This document shows positions 9,040-18,326 of a stretch of DNA of 64,000 nucleotides, piece by piece. The DNA lies in the NCBI GenBank assembly GCA_951799405.1, contig OX637345.1, positions 7,564,001 to 7,628,000 on the forward strand, written 5' to 3'. The DNA is from Agapetus fuscipes. Taxonomy: Eukaryota; Arthropoda; Insecta; Trichoptera; Glossosomatidae. The notes below the pieces were generated by a model. The model did no database searches, had not been told where the DNA came from, and saw nothing but the letters and a program-made list of their open reading frames with translations. The first letter of the stretch is position 1, and each line of letters starts with the position of its first letter. The translations under genes were made by a program, and so were the position numbers.

Positions 9040-9603
9040 GGATTAAGAAAATTAAAATAGGTTAGTATTTACATTTGACTTCACATTAAAATAAGGCATA
9101 GGTAGGAGGAAAATGAAAAGGGGACGATAGGTTTTAGTCCCCCAGAAAGGGCGAAGGACGACAAAAGGTTGGAAAGAATTTTTTTGCACCTAACGTTGTA
9201 TTTCTAGTTAAAGATTGATGCAGTAGGTATTATTGGCTATTGGTTACAACTCAACAAAGCACGCAGCCAGTGACGTAACTAAGCAGGTGCAGGGGGAGGC
9301 TTATGTCAGAGGGTGGAAAAAGCAAAGGGCGTAACGTTTGAAATAGCAAACAAAATTTACTACTTTCGGTACATTTCCTTCAACAAGAAACAACACTAAA
9401 CGTATAAATAGTCCATTTGTTTGATAAATCTCCAATAAATTCTTGTTTTTTGTTAAGATTGAGTAAACAATGCCGGTACAATGAATTAGGTTAGAAAAAA
9501 AAACCGTAACGGGAAGTCATATCTGACACCCTCTATGGAAATCGATCCCTATCACCTGTTGTTAAGTTAGTTTATTTCTAAATATAATTGATTAAAAAAA
9601 GTA
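9040..9603. other. Spacer, nothing recognised
   Basis: Contains no shared repeat or coding remnant that I can identify. Confidence 0.4.
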
Positions 9604-9911
9604 AGAACGTTCCAAAGAGACATTGAAAAGAGGATCCTGGGAATCAGCCTCAGGGGCAGGGTTCCCAACCAGGAGATCCGCAGACGCACTGGGGTCACCG
9701 ATTTCGCACGTCGCAAGGCAAGACCATGACAGGCGGCCGAAAAAGATCGTCCAATGGCGGCCCTGGATGTCCAAGCGGGGAGCAGGGAGGCTCCAACTGT
9801 GGTGGCTGGACGACACCATGGAAAATGCAGGCTGGGGTGGCTGAACACAGAAGCTGATAGAAATTAATGAAGAAGATTGAAGGAGCAATACGTCCAAGAG
9901 TGGACTGAAAA
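9604..9911 (+). pseudogene. LINE reverse transcriptase C-terminal remnant, frameshifted
   Basis: Frame 1 reads FQRDIEKRILGISLRGRVPN, QEIRRRTGVTDFARRKARP, then a stop at 9727-9729. A second frame (9623-9844) carries on RRPKKIVQWRPWMSKRGAGR and LQLWWLDDTMENAG; a third ends LKEQYVQEWTE. Together they follow the order of a known insect LINE C-terminus with at least two frameshifts. Confidence 0.8.
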
Positions 9912-9931
9912 ATACTTACATATGAATAAGA

Positions 9932-10080
9932 AGAGCTCCCGGTCGAAAGAGAACATCTTGGTTGAAGAATCTGAGACAGTGGTTTGGCAGAAGCACAAGA
10001 TCTCTCTATCGTGCAGCAGTATCGAAGATGATTATAGCCAATCTTCACTGAAAAGGCAAAAGAAGAAGAAGAAGCCTAAA
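9932..10080 (+). pseudogene. Second LINE C-terminal remnant with (AAG)n tail, fused behind the first
   Basis: Frame reads RAPGRKRTSWLKNLRQWFGR, STRSLYRAAVSKMIIANLH, stop at 10049-10051, then AAAAGAAGAAGAAGAAG. It is the same family as 7165-7700, different from the 9604 fragment only 20 bp upstream, so two LINE ends lie in series. Confidence 0.85.
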
Positions 10081-10691
10081 TAATGAAAAATAAAATGTTA
10101 CGTGCATGGTCTGCAAATGAATAAAATAAATGCAATTTGTAATGTAGGTTGTCGCGAATAGTATATAAGGCGAGTAGGTGATTAGTACACCTGTATGTGC
10201 CGCTTATACAGTGTTAATGCTGTGCTCGCTGCAGACGGTCATCCTTGAGTGGCATTTTTGCATGTATGCCACGCATGTGCACTGGTTAAGTAAATGCAAA
10301 TTTCTTTGTCTTATACATTAGAATTTGATTTGACTTAGAAATAATTTATAGTGCAATGAGGTCGGCAAACTGTAAAGAGTGTGAAAACAACCGTCGTCAC
10401 CAGGCCAGGTTGCTAGGGAAAAGGCATACAAACATTTTGTTAAGGTTGCTAAGGATGGCAGTCAAGGCAGGCAAGACTGAAGTTCCCTCGCTGAGAATAA
10501 AGTTAAAAATTAAAATAATGTTCGGACCTCATTACTAACAATAAATTTTAATTTTAACTCCATATTATGAGTACGTAGTGTAGAGCAAAAGGCGGCATTC
10601 TAGGATTTTATTTTTCGAAAACGAGATAAAAATATGAAATAACAGGAATTTTAAAATATGGCATAACAGCAATGTAAAAATATGGGATAAA
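10081..10691. other. Spacer with a repeat E fragment
   Basis: 10380-10480 has GTCACCAGGCCAGGTTGCTAG and GGAAAAGGCATACAAACATTT, as in repeat E. A TATATAA box-like string at 10160 has no gene after it. No coding content recognised. Confidence 0.4.
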
Positions 10692-10866
10692 ACTGTAAAA
10701 ACTTGGTTCATCTTTACCAATGCCTCCTCTGTTTCAGGAAAATGCGACAAGAGTTACATTTGAGTTTTGGATTATTTTATTATAAGTACACCCTCAGCAT
10801 GTGTAAGCGCGAACTTACACGTGCCTGCTTGCGGAATCTAAAATGTAAATTGCAATTTAAGACGCA
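10692..10866 (+). mobile_element. LINE-B 3' end, diverged
   Basis: CTCCTCTGTTTCAGGAAAATG, TAAGCGCGAACTTACACGTG and a partial tail match the family. Truncated at the 5' end. Confidence 0.7.
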
Positions 10867-11291
10867 TTCATGATGAACGGCTTCATGCAGAAATGTCAAG
10901 CATGAATGCTAGTTTGCGCTAGTTGCATCAGTCGATAAGTATTATGACATGCAGGGGTTGATTATATCACCGGCTAACACAACATTACGGTAGAGCGCAA
11001 CTATAAAAATGTAGGGAAACTAAAACTCTCACTAGAGACGCTCTTTTAGTTGCATACATGTTTTACGTTTTATTAAACTTTGGTAGTGCACGCCAATATG
11101 TAGGTAGGTACTTAATACTTAGATACTAAAATGCCATACAGTATACAATGCACCCTAAAGAACTCGTGTGCTATCTACTTGCTACTTGTACTTACTGTGT
11201 ATGCAGCAGACTTATCAAAGAGTCTGGATGTACAACTATTTTTTTTAATTCTCACACATTTTTTTACCCATATTATATTTATGTCCGATCC
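10867..11291. other. Spacer, nothing recognised
   Basis: No ORF or shared repeat identified. A 63-residue open frame at 11148 has no features. Confidence 0.4.
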
Positions 11292-11430
11292 ATAAATCGA
11301 TTGGTAGAGTACTTGCATTTTTCAACCGAGGGTGTCTGAAATAATTTCCCGTTTCGGTGCTTATTTCAAACCCGAAATAAAATACCGGCTAGGCTTACTC
11401 AGCCTTCACAAGAAATGAATATCAGCCTCC
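11292..11430 (+). repeat. SINE-A, 3'-truncated and diverged
   Basis: AAATCGATTGGTAGAGTACTT (box A), CCGAGGGTGTCTGAAATAATT, CCGTTTCGGTGCTTATTTC and TTACTCAGCCTTCACAAG match SINE-A; box B has been lost by a short deletion. Confidence 0.7.
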
Positions 11431-11623
11431 TCTTTTTATCAACCCTTACAGCGTAAATAATATTATTGAATGGCGACACTTAAAAACACTAAAGGAGTTA
11501 TTCTTAAATAGCAAAGCCATGGCTCATCCGCAGCCTACAAAAAAACGGTGAACAATAAAAAAATAGACTTATATAACAGTAGTTAGGTTTAAGTTAGAAT
11601 TACGGTCGTTCGACATTTTGACA

Positions 11624-11834
11624 ATTATATTAATTTTAAATCTAAACAAATTTCAAAACTTAATTTAACTCGGATATTTCACGAACCGTTTAGAGAGAAC
11701 TTACACATTCTCGACGCTTCGTCGGCGACGTAGCCAACGTCTTCAGGAAAACATCCTCTCTGCACGACGCGACGGCTCAGTCGTCCGAGTTAAATTAAGT
11801 TTTGAAATTTGTTTAGTTTTAAAATTAATATTAT
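11624..11834 (-). mobile_element. Fold-back element with hammerhead-like core (type H2)
   Basis: Left arm 11624-11674 and right arm 11784-11834 are near-perfect inverted repeats (31 inner bases exact). On the minus strand the core reads CTGAAGA, one C, GTTGGC with loop TACGTC and GCCGAC, then GAA GCGTC GAGAATG. CTGANGA and GAA fit hammerhead core boxes; position 15.1 is G rather than A here. Same family as 14150, 25944, 50205 and 50455. Confidence 0.6.
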
Positions 11835-13159
11835 ATAACAGTTCTGTGCGCTTTTATGTAGGAGTGGTGAAATATGGATGCACTTGTTGCTATCCCAGTA
11901 GAAAACTGCATCACTAAAAAAATGTATAAATACAAAATATAAAAAAAGTTTAATAAATAAATAATGATAAAGAATAAAATATAAAACTCAATCATAGTAT
12001 CGTTTAAAACTGAATGAAAAGTAAAATACTCGCTAAAAGACGCTGCATTAGCTTCCATACGTTTTTTGGTAAAAAGCAACCCTCGAGTGCTGTATTTGGC
12101 GTAATGGGATCTGATTTCAGTAACGCGACGAAAAGTGAAGGATGAATTGCAAGTAACCGAGTGCGAGGGAAACAATTTACATAAGATAAACATTATAAAT
12201 TCTTTATTTACTATTGCTTGCGTGCGTGCATAGTTTGTAGAAAAGAAAAACAATGGAGCACACAATATACTCTCGAGAGTGAGGGCTGAAAAATGTAAAT
12301 ATGTAAAAAAAACTATTCTGGACGCTTGAAAACCGTCGCGTCGCTAGAGGTGCTATCTAAATGATACGGAGCGTGAGTACATTCTGGTCCAGGCTCCTTT
12401 ATCTGTACATAGCATCCCCCATTGATGTTTTCATCTCGTCAGTACGCTTGCGCAAATCTAAGCTCTGTGCAAAAATTGCAATGGCGGTTCGGCTTTACTC
12501 CAGTGCACTGCACAACGCAAGAAACATTTAATTTCTCATCAAAAACAAAACCTAAAAATCTTTCAAAAACCGAAATCAATGGAGCGAAGTGTTCTCTCCT
12601 CCATTGAACCCTCAGTTCTGTTTTGAATGTTGTACAGACAACATAAGTCTCGAATGTACAAAACGCAAACGGTGTCTTTAAAAATGTATTAGAATATTTA
12701 ATGGAAATTTTGTTTTTCGAAAGGTGTATTTAATTTTTTAGTTTGTGGTTTGCACGATGGCCTTATAAAGGAACCCTATTGGATAAGGTAAGTTGCTTCG
12801 TTTTAAGAAATAAATTTAGTGTAATGGAAATTAAATATTACTGTACCTTAATTAAATTAAAAAAAAAAACAAAGCGGGCAATCTAGGATTTATGCCGAAA
12901 CTGAAATAGGTATAATATTATTAATTATTTTGATAATTCCATTGAATTGTTTTTAGGGTATTTTTTGCTGAGCTGAATGTATGGGAATAAATGGAAGGTA
13001 TTTTTTTGTTTCCATATATTTATCTCATTTCATAAAAAAACCGAGATTGCCGGCTTAGCTTTTATACAGCTCGATTATCAATTTTTCATTATATATATTC
13101 AAATAAAATTTAATTAAAAAAAAAAAACCTGTTGACGAATTTAAAAATAATTACTTGTA
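11835..13159. other. Spacer, mostly unassigned
   Basis: No supported gene. A 144-residue minus frame at 11831-12265 and a 61-residue + frame at 12422-12607 carry no recognisable domain. 12995-13060 has an ATATATTTATCTCAT-type string shared with 36405 and 38630. Confidence 0.4.
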
Positions 13160-13262
13160 CCTATTGCACAAACGTCTTTAGCAACCAATAAAAAATAATT
13201 GCTTGTCTTTTCCCGAGTAACCCGACCGTGTGACGTCACAATTTTGTCTATGTAAATTAATG
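13160..13262 (-). repeat. Repeat E copy
   Basis: TTAGCAACCAATAAAAAATAA, GAGTAACCCGACCGTGTGACG and TCACAATTTTGTCTATG match the repeat at 6655, 31700 and 45600 in the opposite orientation to 6655. Confidence 0.6.
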
Positions 13263-13287
13263 TGCGGACTTCATTATCTCCAACGAT

Positions 13288-13797
13288 TTAGCGAGTGAAT
13301 GGGATATCCAGAGTCATAATAAAAGGAGAGCTTGTATGAAAAAGGTTATGACTCTGGATGAAATGAAAGAAGTATGCAAGGACAGGAAGAAGTGGCGGCT
13401 AATCTGCAATGCTGATTTGTAATGTTGGTTTTTTAGTTTGCTACATTTTTTGCATAAGAAATTTTTGACTTTTTTTGTATAGATTTATTTTTAAGGTTTT
13501 GTTGTTTCTTTTGTAAACTTAAATGTCATTTATTACTCGTATTCCTTGACTTATAGGTTGGTATGAGGCTGACCACCCATACTGTAAAAAATGGTTCACT
13601 TTGCCAATGTCACCCCTGTTTCAGGGAATGTCGGCAGGAGTTGCAGGGCTTATGTTCATTTGAGTTTGGATTTTATTTGTAAGTACACAATCAGCATTTG
13701 TAAGCGCGAACTACACGTGTTTGTTTGTGGGCATACATCTGAGAGCTTTAAATGAATATATCCTTGCAACTTAGATTATAGATTATAGATTTGATAT
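13288..13797 (+). mobile_element. LINE-B, 5'-truncated copy keeping the reverse transcriptase C-terminus
   Basis: 13289-13422 encodes the last part of the reverse transcriptase without interruption (SEWDIQSHNKRRACMKKVM, TLDEMKEVCKDRKKWRLICN, then stop). The 3' UTR runs through TGACTTATAGGTTGGTATGAG and TTTGCCAATGTCACCCCTG to a GATTATAGATTATAGAT tail. It shows that the many short LINE-B repeats are 3' ends of one LINE family. Nearly identical to 33450-33961 through its shared part. Confidence 0.9.
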
Positions 13798-13974
13798 GAG
13801 GGGCTTATTTCACAAAACCAAAAAAATAAGAAAAATATGTTTTGAATATTTTGAGCTTTGACTATACATAGAGCTGTTTGGTGTTTACTAATTAAAATAG
13901 ATTTAAAAAATAATAATAGCGTTTGATATTAATAATTTAATATCAAATTAATAATAGTTTGTAAAAAAGATTTA

Positions 13975-14090
13975 TAATTTATTAAAAAATAACACAGTAT
14001 TAATTCACTTATTCGGTTTATTTATTACCTATGCTCCAACGCTTTCGCCTAAGAAGTCATCCTCGGGGAAATAATGATTGTTGTAAAAAA
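13975..14090 (-). mobile_element. Hairpin-type element fragment with degenerate hammerhead-like core
   Basis: On the minus strand 14033-14066 reads CCGAGGA, T, GACTTCTTAGGC, GAA, AGCGTTG, the order seen at 34286 and 37522 but with U4 changed to C and a G where H17 is expected. Probably inactive. Confidence 0.4.
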
Positions 14091-14149
14091 AACTTTGGAT
14101 AGGATTTTCACATGGTGAAAATTCCCTTTTAAGTTTTTTTTTAATCCAA

Positions 14150-14290
14150 GCTTAACCCTATAAAACTCAATATTTTGTTTGTTGACGAAGCGTTCATCTT
14201 TAATCGCTGCACCTAAGGGTGTCTCCTGAAGCTGTTGGCTAAGATGCCAACGAAACTTCGAAAATAATGTTAGTTCTCCAACAACGGTTT
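14150..14290 (+). mobile_element. Type H2 element fragment with hammerhead-like core
   Basis: Reads GTGTCTC, CTGAAGC, T, GTTGGC-TAAGAT-GCCAAC, GAA, ACTTC, GAAAAT, followed by TTAGTTCTCCAACAACGGTTT. A9 of the core is changed to C and stem III is poor. A partial inverse (GACGAAGCGTTCAT) lies at 14183. Confidence 0.5.
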
Positions 14291-14549
14291 CAAATGCTCG
14301 AAAAAATTATTTTCAAGTTAATTTTAATTTACAAGCATCCTAACAATATACTTATTGTGAAAAAAAAACATTCCTATGATTGGCCACAATTTCGTTGTAG
14401 TTACAAATAAAAAACTAGGCGGATATTCTAATTAAAAATATAAATTTTAGTTTTATTAATTGCTGGTTGTCATTTTACAATCTAGGGTACAAAGGATAAA
14501 CTTCCAGTTCATACACTGATGAATACCGTTAATATTTTCACTTAAAAAT

Positions 14550-14662
14550 GCACAACTAAGCTGCACATGAGCGCAACTTCTCGCGAGTGGAACCTATTTA
14601 TTTTCGTTCTATTTTTGCGTTCCGTGCCAGAAGGCTAGGGTTCAATCCCCACCAATTTTTGT
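14550..14662. repeat. SINE-A tail (-) followed by SINE-A head (+)
   Basis: 14552-14605 (CACAACTAAGCTGCACATGAG, GCGAGTGGAACCTATTTATTT) is the SINE-A 3' end reversed; 14617-14660 (GCGTTCCGTGCCAGAAGGCTA, GGGTTCAATCCCC) is a head in + orientation. Confidence 0.55.
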
Positions 14663-14724
14663 CGTTTTAACATAAAAAATATGATTTTGTCTGTATTTTA
14701 GTATGTGACGAATTTTGTTGTTTG

Positions 14725-14819
14725 TTCGAGTTTTATGGATATTTTTTATTTCAAGTAAATTAAAACATTTGTGTTTCGAGTTTTATGGATATTTTTTATT
14801 TCAAGTAAATTAAAACATT
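14725..14819 (+). repeat. Tandem duplication, 45-bp units with 50-bp period
   Basis: The sequence TTCGAGTTTTATGGATATTT... TAAAACATT at 14725-14769 is repeated exactly at 14775-14819. Confidence 0.95.
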
Positions 14820-15067
14820 GTTTTTTTTGTTTACTCAAAAAGTAAACGATTAAGTAAATAATAGACAGTTGTTTCAGCGTAGCTTTAAATGATTTCAAAC
14901 AATCATGAGCTAATTATAAAAAAAGGTAACATACTTAGACACAATTTAAGGGTAATTTTCTCGTTTTAATTTTTTCTGTCTAATTTCTAAAAAAACCCGT
15001 ATTGTTATGATTAGTAAAATGCTTTGTAAACGACGTTTTGTTTGGGTAATAAGTTACTATTAAGATT

Positions 15068-15170
15068 TACTATTAAGAATGAGCGTGGTGATGAGACTTT
15101 CAGGCCAGGCATCATTAGTTTGTCAAAGCGTGGGCTCAACCAACGACTAAAATGTCTAAGAATAGCCCCG
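15068..15170 (+). repeat. Repeat F single copy
   Basis: Contains TTAGTTTGTCAAAGCGTGGG then AAAATGTCTAAGAATAGCC, matching both arms of the inverted pair at 57769-58006. One frame reads SLSKRGLNQRLKCLRIA. A 65-residue minus frame (15136-15333) overlaps it and has no recognised domain. Confidence 0.6.
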
Positions 15171-15587
15171 AAAGAGTGAGAAAAATGCAGTTTTTGAGAT
15201 ATTCAACAGTGTTCTGGAGGTCTGCCGAAGTCTTCACTTTGTAATATTTCGTCTCACAAGATAAAAAATAACACAAAATTTGTTTAGTAACTCCTAGTTG
15301 GAATTCGGAGGTGACATCCATGAGCCTCTTCAAATCCTGGAAGTATGAAGTTCTTGGGCGACCTCTTGTTCATCTTCCTGAGATATTTCTTTCAAAGATG
15401 TTGTTGAGAATGGTGCTATGTCTGACTAACTAGTTTGTGCTATTTGAACACAGAATCGAATTCTTGTTTATTTAGTACCCACAGCCCACTGATGTGTTAA
15501 TCATTGGTTCTCGGAGACTTGTTAAATAGAAACCATGAAGTAAAAAGGGTCTTTGTTGAAAAAATACTTTTTAGTACATAACAGCCA
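15171..15587. other. Spacer downstream of repeat F
   Basis: Minus-strand fragments (TCTTTCAAAGATGTTGTTGAG near 15390) recall an antisense LINE segment at 47560 but are too short to call. Confidence 0.3.
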
Positions 15588-15655
15588 AAGGCTCGATAGC
15601 TTTTTCGGTAAGATTATTGTGTTCCATGCCAGAGGGCTAGGCGCGTGCATAGGGT
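15588..15655 (+). repeat. SINE-A head fragment
   Basis: GGCTCGATAGCTTTTTCGGTA and CCATGCCAGAGGGCTAGG match the tRNA-like head; truncated before box B. Confidence 0.5.
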
Positions 15656-15837
15656 ATAGGCAAATACATTTTAGAATAAATATTTTCTCCCATTTCTTTG
15701 AAATAACTCATTCTAAATTGACTGAAGTGCTAACGATGGCTCCAATCGAACTTAAATTTTGAATTTTAAATCTGAATATCAAGCTTAAATGGTTTTTTTT
15801 ACCATATATTTCCCATCTATTAGGCGCATGTGCCTGC

Positions 15838-16125
15838 ATTAGGTGCATGCCCCTGCAGAGGGCTAGGGTTAGATTCCCGAAGGGTTTCAAAAATTATTTC
15901 ACGTTTGAGTAGTTATTTCAAACCCACACATAAATACGGACAGCTTTCACAAGAAATGAGGACCAGTCCCTCAGGAGTTAGGATACGCCTATTTCAAGTG
16001 AAGTGATTGACGTAAGATCGCCCCCCGAACCTGTGAAAATAAATAGGTTTCACGTAATTTTCTAGGTGCAACTCCTGCGAGGACAACGCGGGAAAAGGTT
16101 GCATTATATGTGCAGCTTAGTGTTT
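15838..16125 (+). repeat. SINE-A, near full length but diverged
   Basis: Starts at GCAGAGGGCTAGGGTTAGATTC and runs through ACAAGAAATGAGGACCAGTCC, TGAAAATAAATAGG and TATATGTGCAGCTTAG. Box A region is missing. Confidence 0.75.
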
Positions 16126-16148
16126 GCGACTTTGCGATAAATCTCGTA

Positions 16149-16374
16149 TTAGCCGGTGTTATAACCGAAGGGTAGAGGCGCACGTTCGACTATATTTGGA
16201 ACATAAAAACTTGGGTTCGAATCTGCGTCTGGCCCCATTTGACCATAACTTCGACCCTGGTTCAACAGATGCCATTGCATGTACACAAAGCTTCTGCTTT
16301 CACATGAAGAACACTGGCCAGGCAAATTAGGTTGGTGAATTGCATTCCTTTCCAAGAATCTATTTAAAAAAAAG
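16149..16374 (+). repeat. SINE-D, second subtype
   Basis: Head GTTATAACCGAAGGGTAGAGG with GGGTTCGAATCTG, body CATAACTTCGACCCTGG. The middle differs from the 2447 copy (CACAAAGCTTCTGCTTTCAC instead of the ATTAATTAAT run) and matches the copy nested at 41503, so there are two subtypes. Confidence 0.8.
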
Positions 16375-16957
16375 CGATATGTCTATCGTTGATTACCTGC
16401 ATGTGACATTTTTTTGTTTATGTCAAATGTGCGGACCTCTTTATATTTACCAAGAAACTTGATTGTCAGAATTGTAAGAAAACACTTTAAAGGTTTTAAT
16501 TGACTATTTTAAAAGCACACAATTTACGGGCGAGTTGTACTATGATCATCTGAATTATATATTCTCTAATGTTGGCACTCGTTCCTGAAAGCTTTAATAT
16601 TTTATTAGAACTTAATCGATAGCAGAAATGGCGAGTGCATCACACCAGTGCTCGCATTATAATTCTTTACGTCAACCATTGCATTCATACGGAAAACACA
16701 CGAAAATTAAAACGCTCAATGGAAGCACTGCTTTTGTTTCCATACATTTTTGAGAAAACGCTAGTTTAAACGTCAAGTATTTTACTTGGTGTACAGTTCG
16801 CACATGGAGAGTTTAAAATAGAGAATTTATAATGATTTAATTGCGTAGTACTTTATTCTGCCTATAAAATTATGATTTATCTATTTCTTTTAAGCTAAAA
16901 GAATCCTTAATAGATATGTAACCCATGGTATAAAATTGCGCAAAACTCACTTCTAAA
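16375..16957. other. Spacer with a weak dispersed repeat
   Basis: 16715-16800 has TTTCCATACATTTTTGAGAAA, a dispersed type also near 8455, 37850 and 63420. Otherwise nothing recognised. Confidence 0.4.
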
Positions 16958-17215
16958 TCTAAAATCTAAATCTAAGCTGCAAAGATATGTATCATTTGAG
17001 ATTCATATTAAATGCATTCCCACAAACAGACACGCATAATTTCGCGCTTACACATGCCGCATTTGGACCTACAATATAAAAAAACCCAATCTCAAATGAA
17101 CATAAGCCCTGCAACTCTTGCCGACTTTCCTGAAGCAGGGGTGACATTGGCAAAGTGAACCATTTTTTACAGTATGGGTGGTCAGCCGCATACCAATCTA
17201 TCAGTCAAGGAATAC
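16958..17215 (-). mobile_element. LINE-B 3' end, reverse orientation
   Basis: From AAATCTAAATCTAAGCTGCAA to GGTCAGCCGCATACC and AGTCAAGGAATACAAG, all in reverse of the LINE-B 3' UTR. Confidence 0.85.
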
Positions 17216-17338
17216 AAGAAAGAGATAAATACTTACTTCGATAGCGTAAATTGAAAAAAATGTATGAAACCTAAATCACTCACTAGGAGTGTCATCGTAT
17301 ATTCCATACGCAAATAAAAACGCAAAAAAAAAAAAAAA

Positions 17339-17658
17339 CGCAACTAAGCTACACATTTAGCGTAACTTCTTGCCGCGTTATCCCCGAAGGGGTTGCATGT
17401 GGCGAGTTAAACCTATTTATTTTTACAGGTAAGGGGACCGGCCTTACGCCAACCACTTCAGTTGAAGTGGAGGTTTCCCAGCTCCCGAGAGTGCTGGTAC
17501 TCATTTCTTGTGAAGGCTGAGTAAACCTTGCCGATATTTTATTTTGGGGTTTGAAATAAACACCGAAACGGGAAATCATTTCTGACACCCTCGGTGGGAT
17601 TCGAACCCGAGCTTTCGGCATGGAATGCAACCACTCTACCACCTGAGCTATCGACCGG
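17339..17658 (-). repeat. SINE-A, full-length
   Basis: Reverse complement shows CCGGTCGATAGCTCAGGTGG (box A), GGGTTCGAATCCC (box B), body and 3' end AACGCAACTAAGC reversed. A long A-run precedes it at 17324. One of the best copies. Confidence 0.92.
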
Positions 17659-17872
17659 TATTTTTACACTTTCAATTTACGCGATCGAGCGCAGTTATGT
17701 AAATGTTTTATACTCAAAGTAGTAGGTTTTTTTTTATAATGTGTAGGAATTTTTACTTTTAATTTTACTTTATAAAGAGTACCTATTTAAAAAATAAAAA
17801 ATAATTGTAGAGGCACTATCCCATTTTCCACTATTTCATCTTTACCATGTTACTCATTAGGTAGGGCAAAAA

Positions 17873-18055
17873 CGCAATTAAGCTGCACATAAAGTGCAAC
17901 TTGTTACCATATTGTCTCTGAGCCTATTTATTTTCACATGCAAATGGGCCAGATTTTCCCTAACAACTTCCTTTGAAGTGGGAGTTTCCCAGCTGCCAAG
18001 CAGGCTGGTTCTCATTTCTTGCGAAGGCTGAGTAAGCCTTGCGGATATTTTAATT
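17873..18055 (-). repeat. SINE-A, 5'-truncated
   Basis: Tail and mid-body only, ending before the tRNA head. It lies about 150 bp upstream of the acceptor-like site before the A4GALT-like start exon. Confidence 0.8.
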
Positions 18056-18205
18056 TTGATTTTAAGTTCCAAATTATTACTTAGCCTTCGCCCTTTGACA
18101 TCATGTTTTTTAATGTACACAGTAAACTGTACCTACAGCCTCATTATATTATAATTTAGAGAGTCCTACTCCTTCAAAAACTTGAATCTTCTTTTCTTTT
18201 GTTTC

Positions 18206-18272
18206 AGATAAACAAACGAAGATGAACGCAGAGCAATGGGAGTGCGCTATATCTCACAAGACTAAAACATAA
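18206..18272 (+). promoter_or_regulatory. Probable splice acceptor and 16-codon upstream ORF in the A4GALT-like 5' leader
   Basis: CTTTTCTTTTGTTTCAG ends at 18207 and looks like an acceptor, suggesting an upstream noncoding exon that I cannot place. From 18222 a short ORF starts MNAEQWECAI and stops at 18270-18272, 54 bases before the main ATG. If the acceptor is used, the uORF would be in the mRNA and could dampen translation. Inference only. Confidence 0.45.
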
Positions 18273-18326
18273 AACATATTTTTTATACAAACTAAAGATA
18301 GTAAAATAATAAATTAATAAACTAAA

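Noticed and set aside
8715..9065. 116-residue + ORF as a gene
   Set aside because: The recognisable LINE reverse transcriptase sequence is in another frame over the same bases.
10150..10170. TATATAA-type box as a promoter
   Set aside because: No coding exon or transcript feature follows within the repeat-filled spacer.
11831..12265. 144-residue minus ORF as a gene
   Set aside because: Low-complexity, AT-driven composition with no motif and no splice or promoter support.
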